Positions 1 through 11,879 of a DNA stretch of 64,000 nucleotides are shown here, one piece after another (within the stretch, counting starts at the first letter, position 1; each line of letters begins with the position of its first letter). The stretch is taken from NCBI RefSeq assembly GCF_949987515.2, contig NC_082692.2:44050418-44114417 (forward strand), in the 5' to 3' direction. This DNA is from Delphinus delphis. Taxonomy: Eukaryota > Chordata > Mammalia > Artiodactyla > Delphinidae. The notes beneath the pieces were generated by a model. That model worked only from the letters and a program-made list of their open reading frames with translations. It was not told the DNA's origin and did not search any database. A program made the position numbers and the translations under genes.

Positions 1-209
1 GGAGAACAGTTTGGAGGTTCCTTAAAAAAACTACAAATAGAACTACCATATGACCTAGCAATCCCACTACTGGGCATATACCCTGAGAAAACCATAATTC
101 AAAAAGAGTCATGTACCAAAATATCCATTGCAGCTCTATTTACAATAGCCAGGAGATGGAAACAACCTAAGTGTCCATCATCGGATGAATGGATAAAGAA
201 GATGTGGCA

Positions 210-423
210 GGGCTGCCCTGGTGGCGCAGTGGTTGAGAGTCCGCCTGCTGATGCAGGGGACACGGGTTTGTGCCCCGGTTCGGGAAGATCCCACATGCTG
301 CGGAGTGGCTAGGCCTGAGAGCCATGGCCACTGAGCCTGCGCATCTGGAGCCTGTGCTCCGCAATGGGAGAGGCCACAAAGGTGAGAGGCCCACGTACTG
401 CAAAAAAAAAAAAAAAAAAAAAA
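210..423 (+). mobile_element. CHR-2 type SINE inserted in L1
   Basis: tRNA-derived SINE with the head GGCTGCCCTGGTGGCGCAGTGG and a long A tail, about 214 bp. It is flanked by a perfect 15 bp TSD (aaagaagatgtggca) at 195-209 and 424-438, so it split the host L1 after that L1 was in place. The intact TSD and full length point to a fairly young insertion. Confidence 0.95.
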
Positions 424-811
424 AAAGAAGATGTGGCACATATATACAATGGAATATTACTCAGCCATAAAAAGAAACGAAATTGAGTTATTTGTAGTGA
501 GGTGGATGGAACTAGAGTCTGTCATACAGAGTGAAGTAAGTCAGAAAGAGAAAGACAAATACCGTATGCTAACACATATATATGCAATCTAAGAAAAAAA
601 AAAGTCATGAAGAACCTAGGGGTAAGACAGGAATAAAGACACAGACCTACTAGAGAATGGACTTGAGGATATGGGGAGGGGGAAGGGTAAGCTGTGACAA
701 AGTGAAAGAGTGGCATGGACATATATACACTACCAAACGTAAAATAGGTAGCTAGTGGGAAGCAGCCACATAGCACAGGGAGATCAGCTAGGTGCTTTGT
801 GACCACCTAGA

Positions 812-841
812 GGGGTGGGATAGGGAGGGTGGGAGGGAGGG
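812..841 (+). other. G-quadruplex-type motif in L1 3' UTR
   Basis: Six or more runs of three or four G with loops of 1-3 bases sit in the L1 3' UTR. The same position in the 3' UTRs of the L1s ending at 6168 and 34813 is also G-rich. G4-forming 3' UTRs are known for mammalian L1s; folding here is inferred from sequence only. Confidence 0.6.
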
Positions 842-1124
842 AGACGCAAGGGGGAAGAGATATGGGAACATATGTATATGTATAACTGATTCACTTTGTT
901 ATAAAGTAGAAACTAACACACCATTGTAAAGCAATTATACTCCAATAAAGAAATAATAATGTAAAATAATAAATAAATAAATAAAATCAAAGGATGGTTC
1001 TCCTACACACAGCGAGCGTCATTCAGATGTCAACTGTCAATCACATCCTTCCTGCATCCCTGGTGTTCCCATCATAGCAATAGTCTTTCATTGAAGGATC
1101 AACTCTCCTAGGGTGCAGGGTTTC

Positions 1125-1285
1125 TCTTGGGGGTGATAAAAATATTCTAAATTTGATTATAGTTATGGCTGCACAATTCTGTGAATATTCTAAAAAACAT
1201 TGAATTGTACACTTTAAACAGTTGAATTGTATATAGTATGCGAATTGTATCTCAGAAAATCTACTACCAAAATAAAGAAGTAGGG
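1125..1285 (+). mobile_element. Old L1 (L1M-type) 3' end
   Basis: The stretch with 'gaattgtacactttaaac', 'gaattgtat' and 'gtatctcagaaaat' resembles the 3' terminus of mammalian-wide L1M subfamilies. It is heavily diverged, with no TSD visible. Confidence 0.6.
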
Positions 1286-1569
1286 GATAGTTAGTTCTCT
1301 ATACACATGCTCCTTACAGAAACAAAGATATAGACTAATTCATGCTTAAAATGAGATTCTGACTATAGAAAGATGATACTTCCAAACAAGAGTACAGAAA
1401 AAGGACTTAACTGATGAATTTAGTACATAGAGAAAAGCCAGTTCTGTCTTAATTTCTTATATAGGGAAAGTGACAGACTCTCATTCCCTAAATTCAAGTA
1501 TAACCCATCATAATACATGGAGATGTGCAATCACTGTATATTACAAATCTACTTACAGATACTACGTTT

Positions 1570-1720
1570 GCAATTTTTTCTTAACTTTTAATTCTGAAAT
1601 AAGTTCAGACTTACAAAAAAGTCACAAAAGTCATACAAAAAATTCCCAAATACCGCTTCATCTGCATGCTCCAAATGTTAAGGTCTTTCTCCATCATAAT
1701 ATTAGCTACCCACTAAAATA
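1570..1720. mobile_element. Possible old L1 fragment
   Basis: The run from 'tctgaaataagttcagac' through 'aattcccaaatacc' to 'ccaaatgttaa' resembles a segment common in L1M 3' regions. Assigned from pattern memory only; orientation is not certain. Confidence 0.35.
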
Positions 1721-1724
1721 ACAT

Positions 1725-2070
1725 AAAATGCCTAAAATTATGTAACAGAAGAAGCAAAAAATTATTAAAGAAAAATATTCCATTTCCATAAATCCCAAGC
1801 TTTTCTTGGAAATGGGGAGATCAGAAGTCGACGTGGCCTTTAATAACAATATACTCTTTCAATGGCTTCTCTCTGGCTAATTACTAAATGGGAATTCCAG
1901 CTGTACCCGTAGATCGAATGTAGCTGTCAGATACTGCTCACAAGATGTCATGGAAGTATGTACTGTGGTCTAGGGAATTCAATCTCACTGCTGTCCTACA
2001 GGCAAGAGCCGGGGGCAAATATAATACTTGCTTATAGTCAAAAATCACCCTGGTACCAAATGCCTTTAAC
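1725..2070. other. No recognised feature
   Basis: AT-rich unique-looking DNA. No reading frame, repeat or RNA gene that I can support. Confidence 0.6.
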
Positions 2071-2071
2071 C

Positions 2072-2158
2072 ATGCAATATACAAGTGTATCAAATCAGCA
2101 CGTAGTACACCTTCAATGGACACAATGGTATATGTCAATTACATCTCAATAAAGCTAG
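2072..2158 (+). mobile_element. Old L1 3' end
   Basis: 'gtatatgtcaattacatc' followed by TCAATAAAG is the usual 3' end of L1MA/L1PB-age elements. The same motif ends the older L1 at 27.7 kb. Confidence 0.6.
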
Positions 2159-2174
2159 GAAAGTCATTTGTGCA

Positions 2175-2275
2175 ACTTCTTAAAAATACAGATGCCTAAG
2201 CTTCACCTTCAAAGATTCATACAGGTCTGGGCTAGGGTCCTGGCATCTTTACCGCAGGTTAAAACCTGTGAAAAA
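2175..2275. mobile_element. hAT-Charlie relic, MER5-like
   Basis: 'aaaaatacagatgcct' and, about 60 bp on, 'ggtctgggctagggtcctgg' then 'catcttt' give the quasi-palindromic core seen in MER5-type non-autonomous hAT elements. The termini are not recognisable, so this is tentative. Confidence 0.45.
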
Positions 2276-2699
2276 ACAAGCTTGAACTCTCACCAATGGC
2301 ACTTAAATCCCTTCTGACAACTCAGAAAAGGATTAATCAGGCTTTCACTCACTGACACTTCAAATCAAGAAATAAGATCTTATATCACAATCACTTTTTA
2401 CCAAATAACTGTATACAGAAACTGGACTTATGAACTGAATACAGCTTTTGCTTTCAGTACTCATTGATGACTACTTAAGGCACCTTACAGCCGAGCATCT
2501 GAAACCCCAAAAGCAATTTCTATTTGTTACCCAGTCTTCTGCCTACTCAGGGCACAGATGTCAACCCTAGGCAATGGTGTGGAAATTTTAAAACAGACTC
2601 ACATAACTTGAAAGTGAGAAGCGGCTTTAGAAGCCACCTTGTGTGGTCTGCTTACCTCCTCCACCCCCAGCAAAGACACAGCTCCTCAAGGCTCTAGAC
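2276..2699. other. No recognised feature
   Basis: Unique-looking sequence without a supported gene or repeat. Confidence 0.55.
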
Positions 2700-2892
2700 C
2701 CCAAGCTGCCATCTGCAAACCTTAAACATGGTTACCTCTGCTCATAGCTCGTACTGCATCCCTTAATACTACCTGTGCATGGCTGTCTCTCTTCAGCATA
2801 CCTCTTCGAATACAGGAATCCTGCCTTACCTCCTTGGTACTCCTTTCTTCCAGCGTCATTCACTCAATAAATGTTTGCTGAACAAGACACAG
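2700..2892 (+). mobile_element. L2/MIR-type 3' end
   Basis: Ends in 'tcattcactcaataaatg' then TTTGCTGAA, the typical 3' end of L2-derived elements. The upstream part is too diverged to place precisely. Confidence 0.45.
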
Positions 2893-3533
2893 TAAAAACA
2901 AAACGAAAGTGATTTTTTCTTGATTATTGTACTCACTCAACAAGCACTTACTTTAACACCTACTATGTCCCATTACATGGGTAAAACAAATTGATGAGAA
3001 AATAATACCTTTACAGAAAGTAGTTCCTCCTTGTTTATCCTTAGGAATTTGGCATCTGTGGCCATGTGTTCTAATTTTCTCCTTACATATTCTAGGCATA
3101 TTCACATAAGCATTAATTCAGGCCTCATCCCTCTGATCATTTGCCTAATTATGTCAAAGTGCCTCCTCTCTCTGCCTGGATCAAGTCAACATGTCCTAGA
3201 TTTTCTCTAAGATCAATTTAATTGATAGAGAGAAAAAGAGAAAGAAGGAAGGCTAAAGGATTCACCTTGTAAACTACCATTTACTTCAAGAAACAAAGAA
3301 CTCTAGTGCTATAACACCTACATTGTTTACCATTCAAGAATGTACTTACAGTAAGTACACAATTACCTAAGATTTGGGAATATTTTTGTTATTATTATAA
3401 CAAAAATGTAATGTAACTGAGCACTAAATACACATATTAATAATAATGCAACCTAACAGTAGTTACAGGTCAATAAGAAGTCCCCTGCCAGTCTACCGAC
3501 CTGTTCCTTAAAGGCAAAGCCTTTCCCAGCATG

Positions 3534-3540
<7 letters not shown>
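2893..3540. other. Mostly unassigned; ancient repeat trace
   Basis: About 2925-3010 ('actcaacaagcacttac', 'cacctactatgtcccat') resembles a widespread ancient mammalian repeat whose family I cannot name. The rest holds no gene that I can see. Confidence 0.4.
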
Positions 3541-3568
<28 letters not shown>

Positions 3569-3569
3569 T
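3541..3569. repeat. (CA)n microsatellite
   Basis: About 14 uninterrupted CA units directly follow a short CG/CA-mixed run. Likely length-polymorphic. Confidence 0.95.
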
Positions 3570-3954
3570 CAGTCCCAGATGCCCCGTGAAGAGACACAGG
3601 GACACAGTCCTGGTATGACCACTCCTACCTGGACAGGAGCCTCTCTGAAAGTCAAGGCCCAATTGTCCTGCTCCCCCTAGTGGCTATAATGAAAAATGCA
3701 AGTGACCAACAAGTAAAGCAACAAGCAGATCTTCAGATGCCTGAAGTTTCTTTTTTTTGGTCAAACCACTTCAACAGCAAATAACGTTTGCTCTTCTGCT
3801 CGGCCACCTCCTTTGGTCACTACCACTCTTCTCCAACTTCGGTGCCATCACATTCTTGGCCTCCCTCGCTCCCTCAGCACCAGTGGCCTGGGATCCCCAA
3901 CTGCAGGCTCAGGTCTCTGCAAAGAAGCCCAGCCGCCTCACAGCTCACAACACA
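3570..3954. other. No recognised feature
   Basis: Overlapping short frames occur here (the longest, 161 codons, starts at 3788 and runs on to 4273). They share no recognisable motif and run into an L2 tail and an A tract, so I do not call a gene. Confidence 0.5.
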
Positions 3955-4045
3955 ATTTGAGAGCAAGGATCTTGTTTCATTTGTCTTTATGTTCCCAGCA
4001 AGCACACTGCCCAGCAGAGAGAAGATATTCAAATATTTGGTTAAA
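3955..4045 (+). mobile_element. L2 LINE 3' end
   Basis: 'gagcaaggatcttgtttca', 'tatgttcccagcaagcac' and 'tattcaaatatttg' match the conserved order of the L2 3' UTR. Diverged and ancient. Confidence 0.55.
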
Positions 4046-4071
4046 AAAAAAAAAGGGAAGAAAATTAGGAC

Positions 4072-4092
4072 AGGAAGGAGGAAGGAAGGAAG
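4072..4092. repeat. (GGAA)n simple repeat
   Basis: Short purine tract of GGAA/GGAG units. Confidence 0.85.
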
Positions 4093-4149
4093 AATGTCAG
4101 GAAAGAGGCAGGCAAGGGAAGAAGCAAAAGACACCAAATTCAGACTCAG

Positions 4150-4300
4150 CAAGTCTGTGTGTGATTGCCGGCTACTGGCTTGCTGGATGGGCAGTTTCAG
4201 CTTAGTCACTGGGCCCGGGTTCATCATCTGTAGATTGACTGGGCTGTGGTCCACAATCTCAGAGACCCCCTGATCTGTACATTCCAGTATCTTACTGTCT
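4150..4300 (+). mobile_element. Possible MIR relic
   Basis: The spacing of 'gtgtgtgattgcc', 'cagtttcagcttag' and 'ttcatcatctgtag' recalls the MIR central domain. Weak. Confidence 0.3.
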
Positions 4301-4535
4301 TACAAAAATGCTCATCATGCTTGTGAAGGTCAGGCAGGAAACCCATTTTCAGTGAGATTTTCCAAAGCCAAGCCTCTACCACCTTTGCCACTTCACATCT
4401 CTGCAGATGCCATTTCCACCCCAATTTTGTTTTTCAAGAATAGTTTTTGTTTCACAACAGTTATGAACACCAAAATGCCAACACTTAGTACTTGCAAGTG
4501 TTATCTTCAAATTACCATCCTAGAACTATGGTAAG

Positions 4536-6168
4536 AAGTCACTGCAAATTTGTATGGAAACACAAAAGACCCTGAATAGCCAAAGCAATCTTCAGAATGA
4601 AAAACGGAGCTGGAGGAATCAGGCTCCCTGACTTCAGACTATACTACAAAGCTACAGTAATCAAGACAGTATGGTATTGGCACAAAACCAGAAACATAGA
4701 TCAATGGAACAGGACAGAAGGCCCAGAGATACACCCACACATATATGATCACCTTATCTTTGATAAAGGAGACAAGAATATACAGTGGAGAAAAGACAGC
4801 CTCTTCAATAAGTGGTGCTGGGAAAACTGGACAGGTACATGTAAAAGTATGAAATTAGATCACTCCCTAACACCATACACAAAAATAAGCTCAAAATGGA
4901 TTAAAGACCTAAATGTAAGGCCAGACACTATCAAACTCTTAGAGGAAAACATAGGCAGAACACTCTATGACATAAATCACAGTAAGATCCTTTTTGACCC
5001 ACCTCCTAGAGTAATGGAAATAAAAACAAAAATAAACAAATGGGACCTAGTGAAACTTCAAAGCTTTTGCACAGCAAAGGAAACCATAAACAAGACCAAA
5101 AGACAACCCTCAGAATGGGAGAAAATATTTGCAAACGAAGCATCTGACAAAGGATTAATTTCCAAAATATACAAGCAGTTCATGCAGCTCAATATCAAAA
5201 AACAAACAACCTAATCCAAAAATGGGCAGAAGACCTAAATAGACATTTTTCCAAAGAAGATTTACAGATTGCCAACAAACACATGAAAGGATGCTCAACA
5301 TCACTAATCATCAGAGAAATGCAAATCAAACCTACAATGAGGTATCAACTCACACCAGTCAGAATGGCCATCATCAAAAAATCTAGAAACAATAAATGCT
5401 GGAGAGGGTGTGGAGAAAAGGGAACACTCTTGCACTGTTGGTGGGAATGTAAATGATACAGCCACTATGAAGAACAGTACGGAGGTTCCTTAAAAAACTA
5501 AAAATAGAACTACCATATGACCCAGTAATCCCACTACCGGGCATATACCCTGTGAAAACCATAATTCAAAACGACACATGTACCCCAATGTTCACTGCAG
5601 CACTATTTACAATAGCAGAACATGGAAGCAACCTAAGTGTCCATCTACAGATGAATGTATAAAGATGTGGCACATATATACAATGGAATATTACTCAGAC
5701 ATAAAAAGGAACAAAATTGGGTCATTTATAGAGATGTGGATGGACCTAGAATCTATCATAGAGAGTGAAGTAAGCCAGAAGGAGAAAAACAAATATTGTG
5801 TATTAACGCATAAATGTGGAATGTAGAAAAATGGTACAGATGAACCTATTTGTAGGGCAGGAACAGAGATGTAGACGTAGAGGGTGGACATGCGGACACA
5901 GTGGGGAAGGGGAGCGTGGGACGAATTGGGAGATTAGGTTTGACATAAATACACTACCATGTGTAAAATAAATAGCTAGTGGGAACCTGCTATATAGCAC
6001 AGGGAGCTTAGCTCAGTGCTCTGTGACAACCTAGATGGGAGGGGGGGTAAGGGGGGGAGGGAGGTCCAAGAGGGAAGGGATATAGGTATACATATAGCTG
6101 ATTCACTTCATTGTACAGCAGAAACTAACACAACATTGTAAAGCAATTTTATTCCAATAAAAAAAAAA
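4536..6168 (+). mobile_element. 5'-truncated L1, about 1.6 kb
   Basis: Begins inside the C-terminal third of ORF2 and ends at an AATAAA plus A tail. Frame 4597-5214 (205 codons) carries typical ORF2p C-terminal sequence ([42 protein letters not shown]). It stops at 5214 because an A run near 5195 is one base shorter than in the L1 copy at 33850; the frame resumes shifted ([19 protein letters not shown] sequence). A second piece at 5578-5826 carries the WHIYTMEYYSDIKRN region. Inactive: truncated and frameshifted. No convincing TSD. Confidence 0.93.
6037..6064 (+). other. G-quadruplex-type motif in L1 3' UTR
   Basis: Runs of 3, 7, 7, 3 and 2 G separated by one to three bases, at the same 3' UTR position as at 812 and 34668. 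Confidence 0.6.
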
Positions 6169-6169
6169 G

Positions 6170-6590
6170 ATTGGTTTAGAGTTTAGAGGTTGAAGGAGAG
6201 GAAGGGCAAGCTGGAATTTCAAATAAAATCATCAGAAAGATCATTGTTGGGAAGGCTGCATATGAATAAGACTTGAAAGAGATGAAGGACTTAGCCATGC
6301 AGACATCTGGGGAAAGACATTCAAGGTGGAGGCAACAGCCCTGCTAAAGCCCTAAGACAAGGTGCGCCTGGTGTGTTCAAGAAAGACCAAGGAGGCCACG
6401 GTGTCCAGAAGGAAGAGATGAGGTTGGAGAGGGAACAGGAGAGCCGGGAACTGGAGGACCAGCAAGTCATTTCAAGGACCTTCAATTTGACCCTCACTGA
6501 AATGGGAAACTACTGGAGGGATTTTTGGCAGAATAACAGATCGGACTTAAGTTTTTAAAAGATCACTATAGCTGCTCTATTGGAAAAAAG
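6170..6590. mobile_element. Ancient interspersed repeat, family uncertain
   Basis: 'gtgtgttcaagaaagacc', 'aaggaggccacggtgtcc', 'gaaactactggagggattt' and 'gatcactatagctgctct' follow the order of a common mammalian-wide repeat, possibly antisense L2. The 61-codon frame inside (6373-6558) is incidental. Confidence 0.4.
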
Positions 6591-6604
6591 ATTCTCGACA
6601 AATA

Positions 6605-8515
6605 ATATTTACAAAGTGCTTATTCTTGAGGTATAAAAAAACCATCCCAACCCAGAACAGCCAACACAGTACTGAAGAACAAAGTTGGAGGAGTGACACT
6701 CCCCGACTTCAAAACTTACTGTAAAGCGACAGTCATCAAGATGGTGTGGTGTCGGCGAGAGAGCAAACAGGTCAATGCAACAGAACAGGGAGCCCAGAAA
6801 TAGAACGACACAAATAAAGTCAACCGATCTTTGATGAAGAAGCAAAGGCAATTCAACAGAGAAAGGAGAATCTTTTCAACAAATGGTGTGGAAGAACTAG
6901 ACATTCACATGCAAAGGAAGTGAATCTAGGCTCAGACCTCTCACAAAAATTAACTCGAAATGGATCACAGACCTAATGTAAAACTGTAAAACTTCTAGAT
7001 GATAACACAGAAGAAAATCTAGGTGACCTTGGATTGGGTGATGGCTTTATAAATACAATATCACAATCCATGAGAGAGAAAAGCCGTAAGTTGGACTTCT
7101 TTAAAATTTAAAACTTCCGCTCAGCAGAAGACACTGTTAAGAGAACAAAAAGACAAGCCACATCCTGAGAGAAAATATTTTGCAAAATACATATCTAAAA
7201 AAGGCCTATTATACAAAACAGACAAAGAACTCTTAAAACTCAACAAGAAAACAAACAACCTAACTGAAAAGCAGCAAAAGATTTGAACAGACACCTCACC
7301 AAAGGAGATTCACAAATGGCACATAAGCACTGAAAAGGTGCTCCACATCATATGTCATCAGGGAACTGCAAATTAAAACAACAAAGAAATATCACTACAC
7401 ACCTACTAGAACGGCCAAGATCTTAAAACACTAGACAACACCAAATGCTGATAAGAATGTGGAGCATCAGAAACTCTCATTCATTGTTGACAGAAACGCA
7501 AATAGTACAGCCACTTTGGAAGACAGGTCAGCAATTTCTTCCCAAGCTAAACATAGTCTTACCATACAAACCATTTATCATGCTCATAGGTATTTACTCA
7601 AATGAACTGAAAACTCATGCCCTCACACAATGTGCACATGAATGTTTATAGCAGCTTTATTCATAATTGACAAAAATTAAAAGCAACCAAGATGTCCTTC
7701 AATAGGTGAATGAACAAACATCCATTTAATGGAATATTATTCTGCAGTAAGAAAAAAATGAGTGAACAAGGTATAAATTTATTCTTTTTCTTTTTTTTTT
7801 TTTTTTTTTTGTGGTACGTGGGCTTCTCACTGTTGTGGCCTCTCCCGTTGCAGAGCACAGGCTCCAGACACGCAGGCTCAGCGGCCATGGCTCACGGGCC
7901 CAGCCGCTCCGCGGCATGTGGGATCTTCCCGGACCAGCGCACGAACCCGTGTCCCCTACATCGGCAGGCGGACTCTCAACCACTGTGCCACCAGGAAACC
8001 CCTAAATTTATTCTTTTTCATTTTAAATGCTAAAAAAGAAAAACAATGAGCTATCAAGCCACAAGAAGATACAGAGTAACATTAATAGTATATTGCTAAG
8101 TGAATGAAGACAAAAGGCTACACGATTCCAACTACAGAACATTCTGGAAAAGGCAAACCTATAAAGACAAAAAAGATCAGTGAGGGCAGGGAGGAAGAGA
8201 GGGATAAACAGGCGGAGGACAGAGGATTTTCAGGGCAGTGAAATGCATCTCTATGATACTGTAATGGTAGGTGTAAGACATTACGCATCTCTATTCACAG
8301 AGCTTTACAACACCCTAATGTAAACTGTGGATTTTGGTTAATAATAATATATCCCTACTGGTTCATCAATTATGATCAATGTACCACAACTAACACAAAA
8401 TGTTAACAACAAGGAAAACTGTGGGGGTGGATGGGGTACATGGGAACTCTCTATACCTTACGCCCAGCTCTTCTATAAACTTAAAAGTGCTCTAAAAGTC
8501 TATCAATTTAAAAAA
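6605..8515 (+). mobile_element. Older L1 (L1MB-like), split by a SINE
   Basis: Degenerate ORF2 sequence covers 6605-7770 (nucleotide echoes of NKWCWENW, the LYYKAT region and the GCGE/LLHCWW region). It resumes after the SINE with an L1M-type 3' UTR to about 8515 ('gggtacatgggaactctct', 'aagtgctctaaaagtct'). Stops in every frame. Much more diverged than the L1s at 1 kb, 5 kb and 29-35 kb. Confidence 0.8.
7791..8002 (-). mobile_element. CHR-2 type SINE, antisense
   Basis: Reads as a poly(T) start followed by the reverse complement of the CHR-2 body, ending at 'caccaggaaacccc'. A perfect 17 bp TSD (taaatttattctttttc) lies at 7774-7790 and 8003-8019. It interrupts the older L1. Confidence 0.95.
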
Positions 8516-8633
8516 TTTATTCCTGCCCTCAAAATGTTTATTCTCATATTACTTTATTATCCATATCCTGCCCACTTCCAAAATGGAGCTCAGATGACAC
8601 ACACAGAAGAAGGATACTAAAAGTAAAAAAAAA

Positions 8634-8935
8634 TATGGTGGTGCGGTATTAAGCGTCCGCCTGCCAATACAGGAGACACGGGCTCAAGCCCTGGTCCAGG
8701 AGGATCCCACATGCTGAGAAGCAACTAAGTCCGTGCGCCACAACTAGTGAACCTGCGCTCTAGGGCCCACGAGCCACAGCTACTGGAGCCCATGGTCTAC
8801 AACAAGAGAGGCCACCGCAATGAGAAGCCTGAGCACCACAACGAAGAGTGGCCCTGCTCGCCGCAACTAAATAAAGCCTGTGCGCAGCAACAAAATGCAG
8901 CCAAAAATAAATAAATAAATTTATATTAAAAAAAA
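8634..8935 (+). mobile_element. CHR-1 type SINE
   Basis: tRNA-derived head with a diverged start, the internal 'gccacaactagtga/gccacagctactgg' repeats, and the tail 'gcagccaaaaataaataaat'. The first roughly 10 bases of the head are degraded. Older than the CHR-2 copies. Confidence 0.88.
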
Positions 8936-9270
8936 CTATAAAAAAATCAAAAACCACGAGTAAGGAAAGCAATACAATTACTCCAAAAATTCAAGCTAAG
9001 TGTTACTTTTCAATATTCCTTCACTGACTTCCCTCCATCAAACTCCATCACATTCTCTCATGGTTGCACGAATCTGCCCTTCACAGCACCTACTCCAGTG
9101 ATAATTTTACAGGTATGTGATGATTTCATCAATGTCTGTCCCATACTAGACTCCTTAAGAGCAGATAAAGGAGTTTAGTGACACCATAGTAACCAAGAAG
9201 CCATAAATTTGGTAAACAAACTGAAGTACAGGAAAGTTAAATAAATAACAAAAAGTCCCAGCTTAAAAAT
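8936..9270. other. No recognised feature
   Basis: Unique-looking sequence; nothing supported. Confidence 0.55.
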
Positions 9271-9280
9271 GGCACAGCCA

Positions 9281-9486
9281 GGGCTTCCCTGGTGGCGCAG
9301 TGGTTGAGAGTCCGCCTGCCGATGCAGGGGACATGGGTTCGTGCCCCGGTCTGGGAAGATCCCACATGCTGCAGAGCAGCTGGGCCCGTGAGCCATGGCC
9401 GCTGAGCCTGCGCCTCTGGAGCCTGTGCTCCGCAACAGGAGAGGCCACAACAGTGAGAGGCCCGCGTACCGCCAAAAAAAAAAAAA
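9281..9486 (+). mobile_element. CHR-2 type SINE
   Basis: Complete copy from GGGCTTCCCTGGTGGCGCAG to the A tail. The TSD ggcacagccagg is seen at 9271-9282 and 9487-9498 (the last two bases overlap the SINE start). Confidence 0.95.
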
Positions 9487-9617
9487 GGCACAGCCAGGAT
9501 TTCCACACCTGGACTGTTAGACTCCAGGGCCTCCTGGTCCTGGTGTTGCACCATAAAGTATGATATAATTTTTGTACTATATTTTACCTTCAAGCTCTCA
9601 GAGGTAGTGATACAATA

Positions 9618-9830
9618 AACGTAACTACTATATATAAAATAGATAACCAACAAGGACCTACCGTATAGCACAGGGAACTCAAAATTCTGTAATAACCTAT
9701 ATGGGAAAAGAATCTGAAATAGAATGGATATATGTATTGATATATGTGTAACTGAACCACTGTGCTGCACACCTGAAACTAACAACATTGTATCAACCAC
9801 ACTGCAATAAAATTTAGAAAATAAAATAAA
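9618..9830 (+). mobile_element. L1 3' end fragment
   Basis: The terminal roughly 210 bp of the L1 3' UTR ('tatagcacagggaactc', 'aacctatatgggaaaagaa', 'cacctgaaactaaca', 'caataaaa'). Strongly 5'-truncated. Confidence 0.85.
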
Positions 9831-9834
9831 CATA

Positions 9835-11560
9835 ACTTAGTGGTTAAGCTGGAAACCAGCCTAATTTAATCAAAAAAGATCATAATTGCCCCTAACTTTA
9901 AGGCCTGTTAAGAAATTAAAACCCAGAGTGTGAGATGCCCTATTTTATTCCCTACATCTTCCCAGAGCTGGGTCCACTACTGACAGGACATAACTCTGCC
10001 ATGCTTGATTTACTCAGTCCTGCAAGGTAATAAGGGTTTGAAAAGATGAACTAAAACGTTCCCCAGACTAGTTTTGGCTGCACCCTTAAAATGGGACTCT
10101 TGGTAAAACCCTGATGCCTTTAAACATGGAAACAAAGAAATAACCAGCCAGGAAACTAAATTACTGAGGAGTAAGGTAGGAGCTGGAGAAAGGAGAGCTC
10201 TATTTATAAAAGTATCTCTTCTGGACAACATACACACAACCTTAGAGCTACCACATCCCAGAATAACTTATCATTTAAAATGATTCTGACTATACAATTA
10301 CCAGGAGACATCTTAACAGCATTCCTGTTAGATAATAAAGTCTCTTTAAAAGGGAAGAGAATGATAAACATTACCTAAGAAAACTGGGTATTACTTTAGA
10401 AGCTCAGAAATTCTCTTCCACGGGGCCCCCAATTTAGACTAACACTAATCCTCACACTGGTTATGTGACTAAAATTGTCTGCAAAGAGCAGTTGTTCAAC
10501 TGACATTCTGGCCGTGTCTGTAATGTAATAGTTAAAGAATGTGGTGTCATTTAAGGAGACACTAGAATTTCCTGAACTGAATGTAGAGTATTAAAACGTA
10601 TATAAAACATTAAATTGTAAAAATTATTATTTCTAACCATTCTAAATATATAAGTAATCATCAAAGAAGTGCAAAACCCCTGGGTCAAAATATTCAAGTC
10701 ATGTTTTGGTTTTGAGTATTTATGGGCAAAATGCCGAGACTCCATTTTCCGATCCGAAAATCAGAAATATCTGTGCACAAACTACACATACATAACAGCA
10801 AAATTAATCACACCTAGGGGACAAAACTGCATGAAATACTGGGAGTCATTAGTAGTTTGGGGATCGTAGGTTCCTTCAAGAATCTGATGAAACCTGTGGG
10901 CTTTCTTCCAAATGCACCTAGTACATGGTTAACGAACACAAAATTTTACCTACAAGTTTAGGGAAGGCATGACTTTTTAACTTCAGCTTAAAAACTTTAA
11001 ACCTGGAGAAGAACCCCACTGCAATAATTACATCAGAGTCACTAGGCTAGTACTCCGGCCTGTAAGATCATGGGACAGTGACTTATACGTAAAGTGCTAG
11101 TATTCCAGTGAGAAAATAAAGGAACACCAGCATGACTAATAAAATGCACTCTGAAAGAGAAATCACAACGGAAGCAGGAAAAAGTACACCTTATCCTGTG
11201 GGGTTGGGCTATTTTAAACATCAGTGTTAGGCAAGGCAAAGAATGCTGACCCATCCAAGTCTCAAATTTTAAAGTAGGTATAATTTTAGACATTTAACCA
11301 ACTTCTGCTCTATAAGCACTTCATCATTTGGTAAAACCAAATGTCAAATGTATACATTAAGAGGCACAAGGTAAATTTTCAATATAACATCTGTATTCTT
11401 TCACTGCAGGGAAAATAAGATTTCCAAAAGACGTAAGTTATTTATTAGCTGAATCATGAGAAGTTTCTTAAAGTAACGTTTTTATGTAATAATGCTCCCT
11501 GTACTGGAGGGTATGAGGCTGTGGCCAAATCACGTTCTCCTGCAAGTCAAGGGTCTGCTG
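9835..11560. other. Unassigned 1.7 kb
   Basis: No gene, RNA or confident repeat. Several short frames occur on both strands, none with a recognisable motif. Confidence 0.5.
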
Positions 11561-11564
11561 TCTG

Positions 11565-11690
11565 TTGCTAGATTTTCAGTCACGTGACTCTGATCAACTC
11601 ATTATCTCACAGTCTCTCAATTCTAAAAAACTATAAAAATAAGGGAATGAATGACATGATCTTTAAAACTCCTAATTATTTTTATTTTAG
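11565..11690 (+). mobile_element. Possible MIR relic
   Basis: 'cacgtgactctgatcaact', 'ctcacagtctctcaattct' and 'aactataaaaataagggaa' echo the MIR core. Weak. Confidence 0.35.
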
Positions 11691-11879
11691 ATTTATGAGT
11701 ATATCAAAAGTAAACAATGACAGTCAGGGTCAGTTAGTAGAACAGAACAATTAGAATCACAAATAATTTTGTTCCAGGGTGACTAAAGTGGCATCACATA
11801 CAGGGGACAGAGCCCTCAGAAGGCAGCAGGCAAGGGTACGTGGTCTGTCAGAGTCACTGTGGTGGCCAGTGCCCCCCAA

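Larger units (their letters stand above)
1..985 (+). mobile_element. L1 LINE, 3' part (ORF2 C-terminus and 3' UTR)
   Basis: The sequence encodes the end of L1 ORF2p (a relic of the conserved WIKKMWHIYTMEYYSAIK stretch lies around 191-475) followed by an L1 3' UTR ending in an AATAAAG-type signal and an AATA-rich tail near 955-985. It is cut by the window edge on the left and by a CHR-2 SINE at 210-423. Only fragments of reading frame survive, so it is non-functional. The 3' UTR carries a G-rich run at 812-841. Confidence 0.9.

Noticed and set aside
3788..4273. 161-codon plus-strand frame as a possible gene
   Set aside because: It runs through an L2 tail, an A tract and a GGAA repeat, has no recognisable motif, and is overlapped by equally long frames on both strands.
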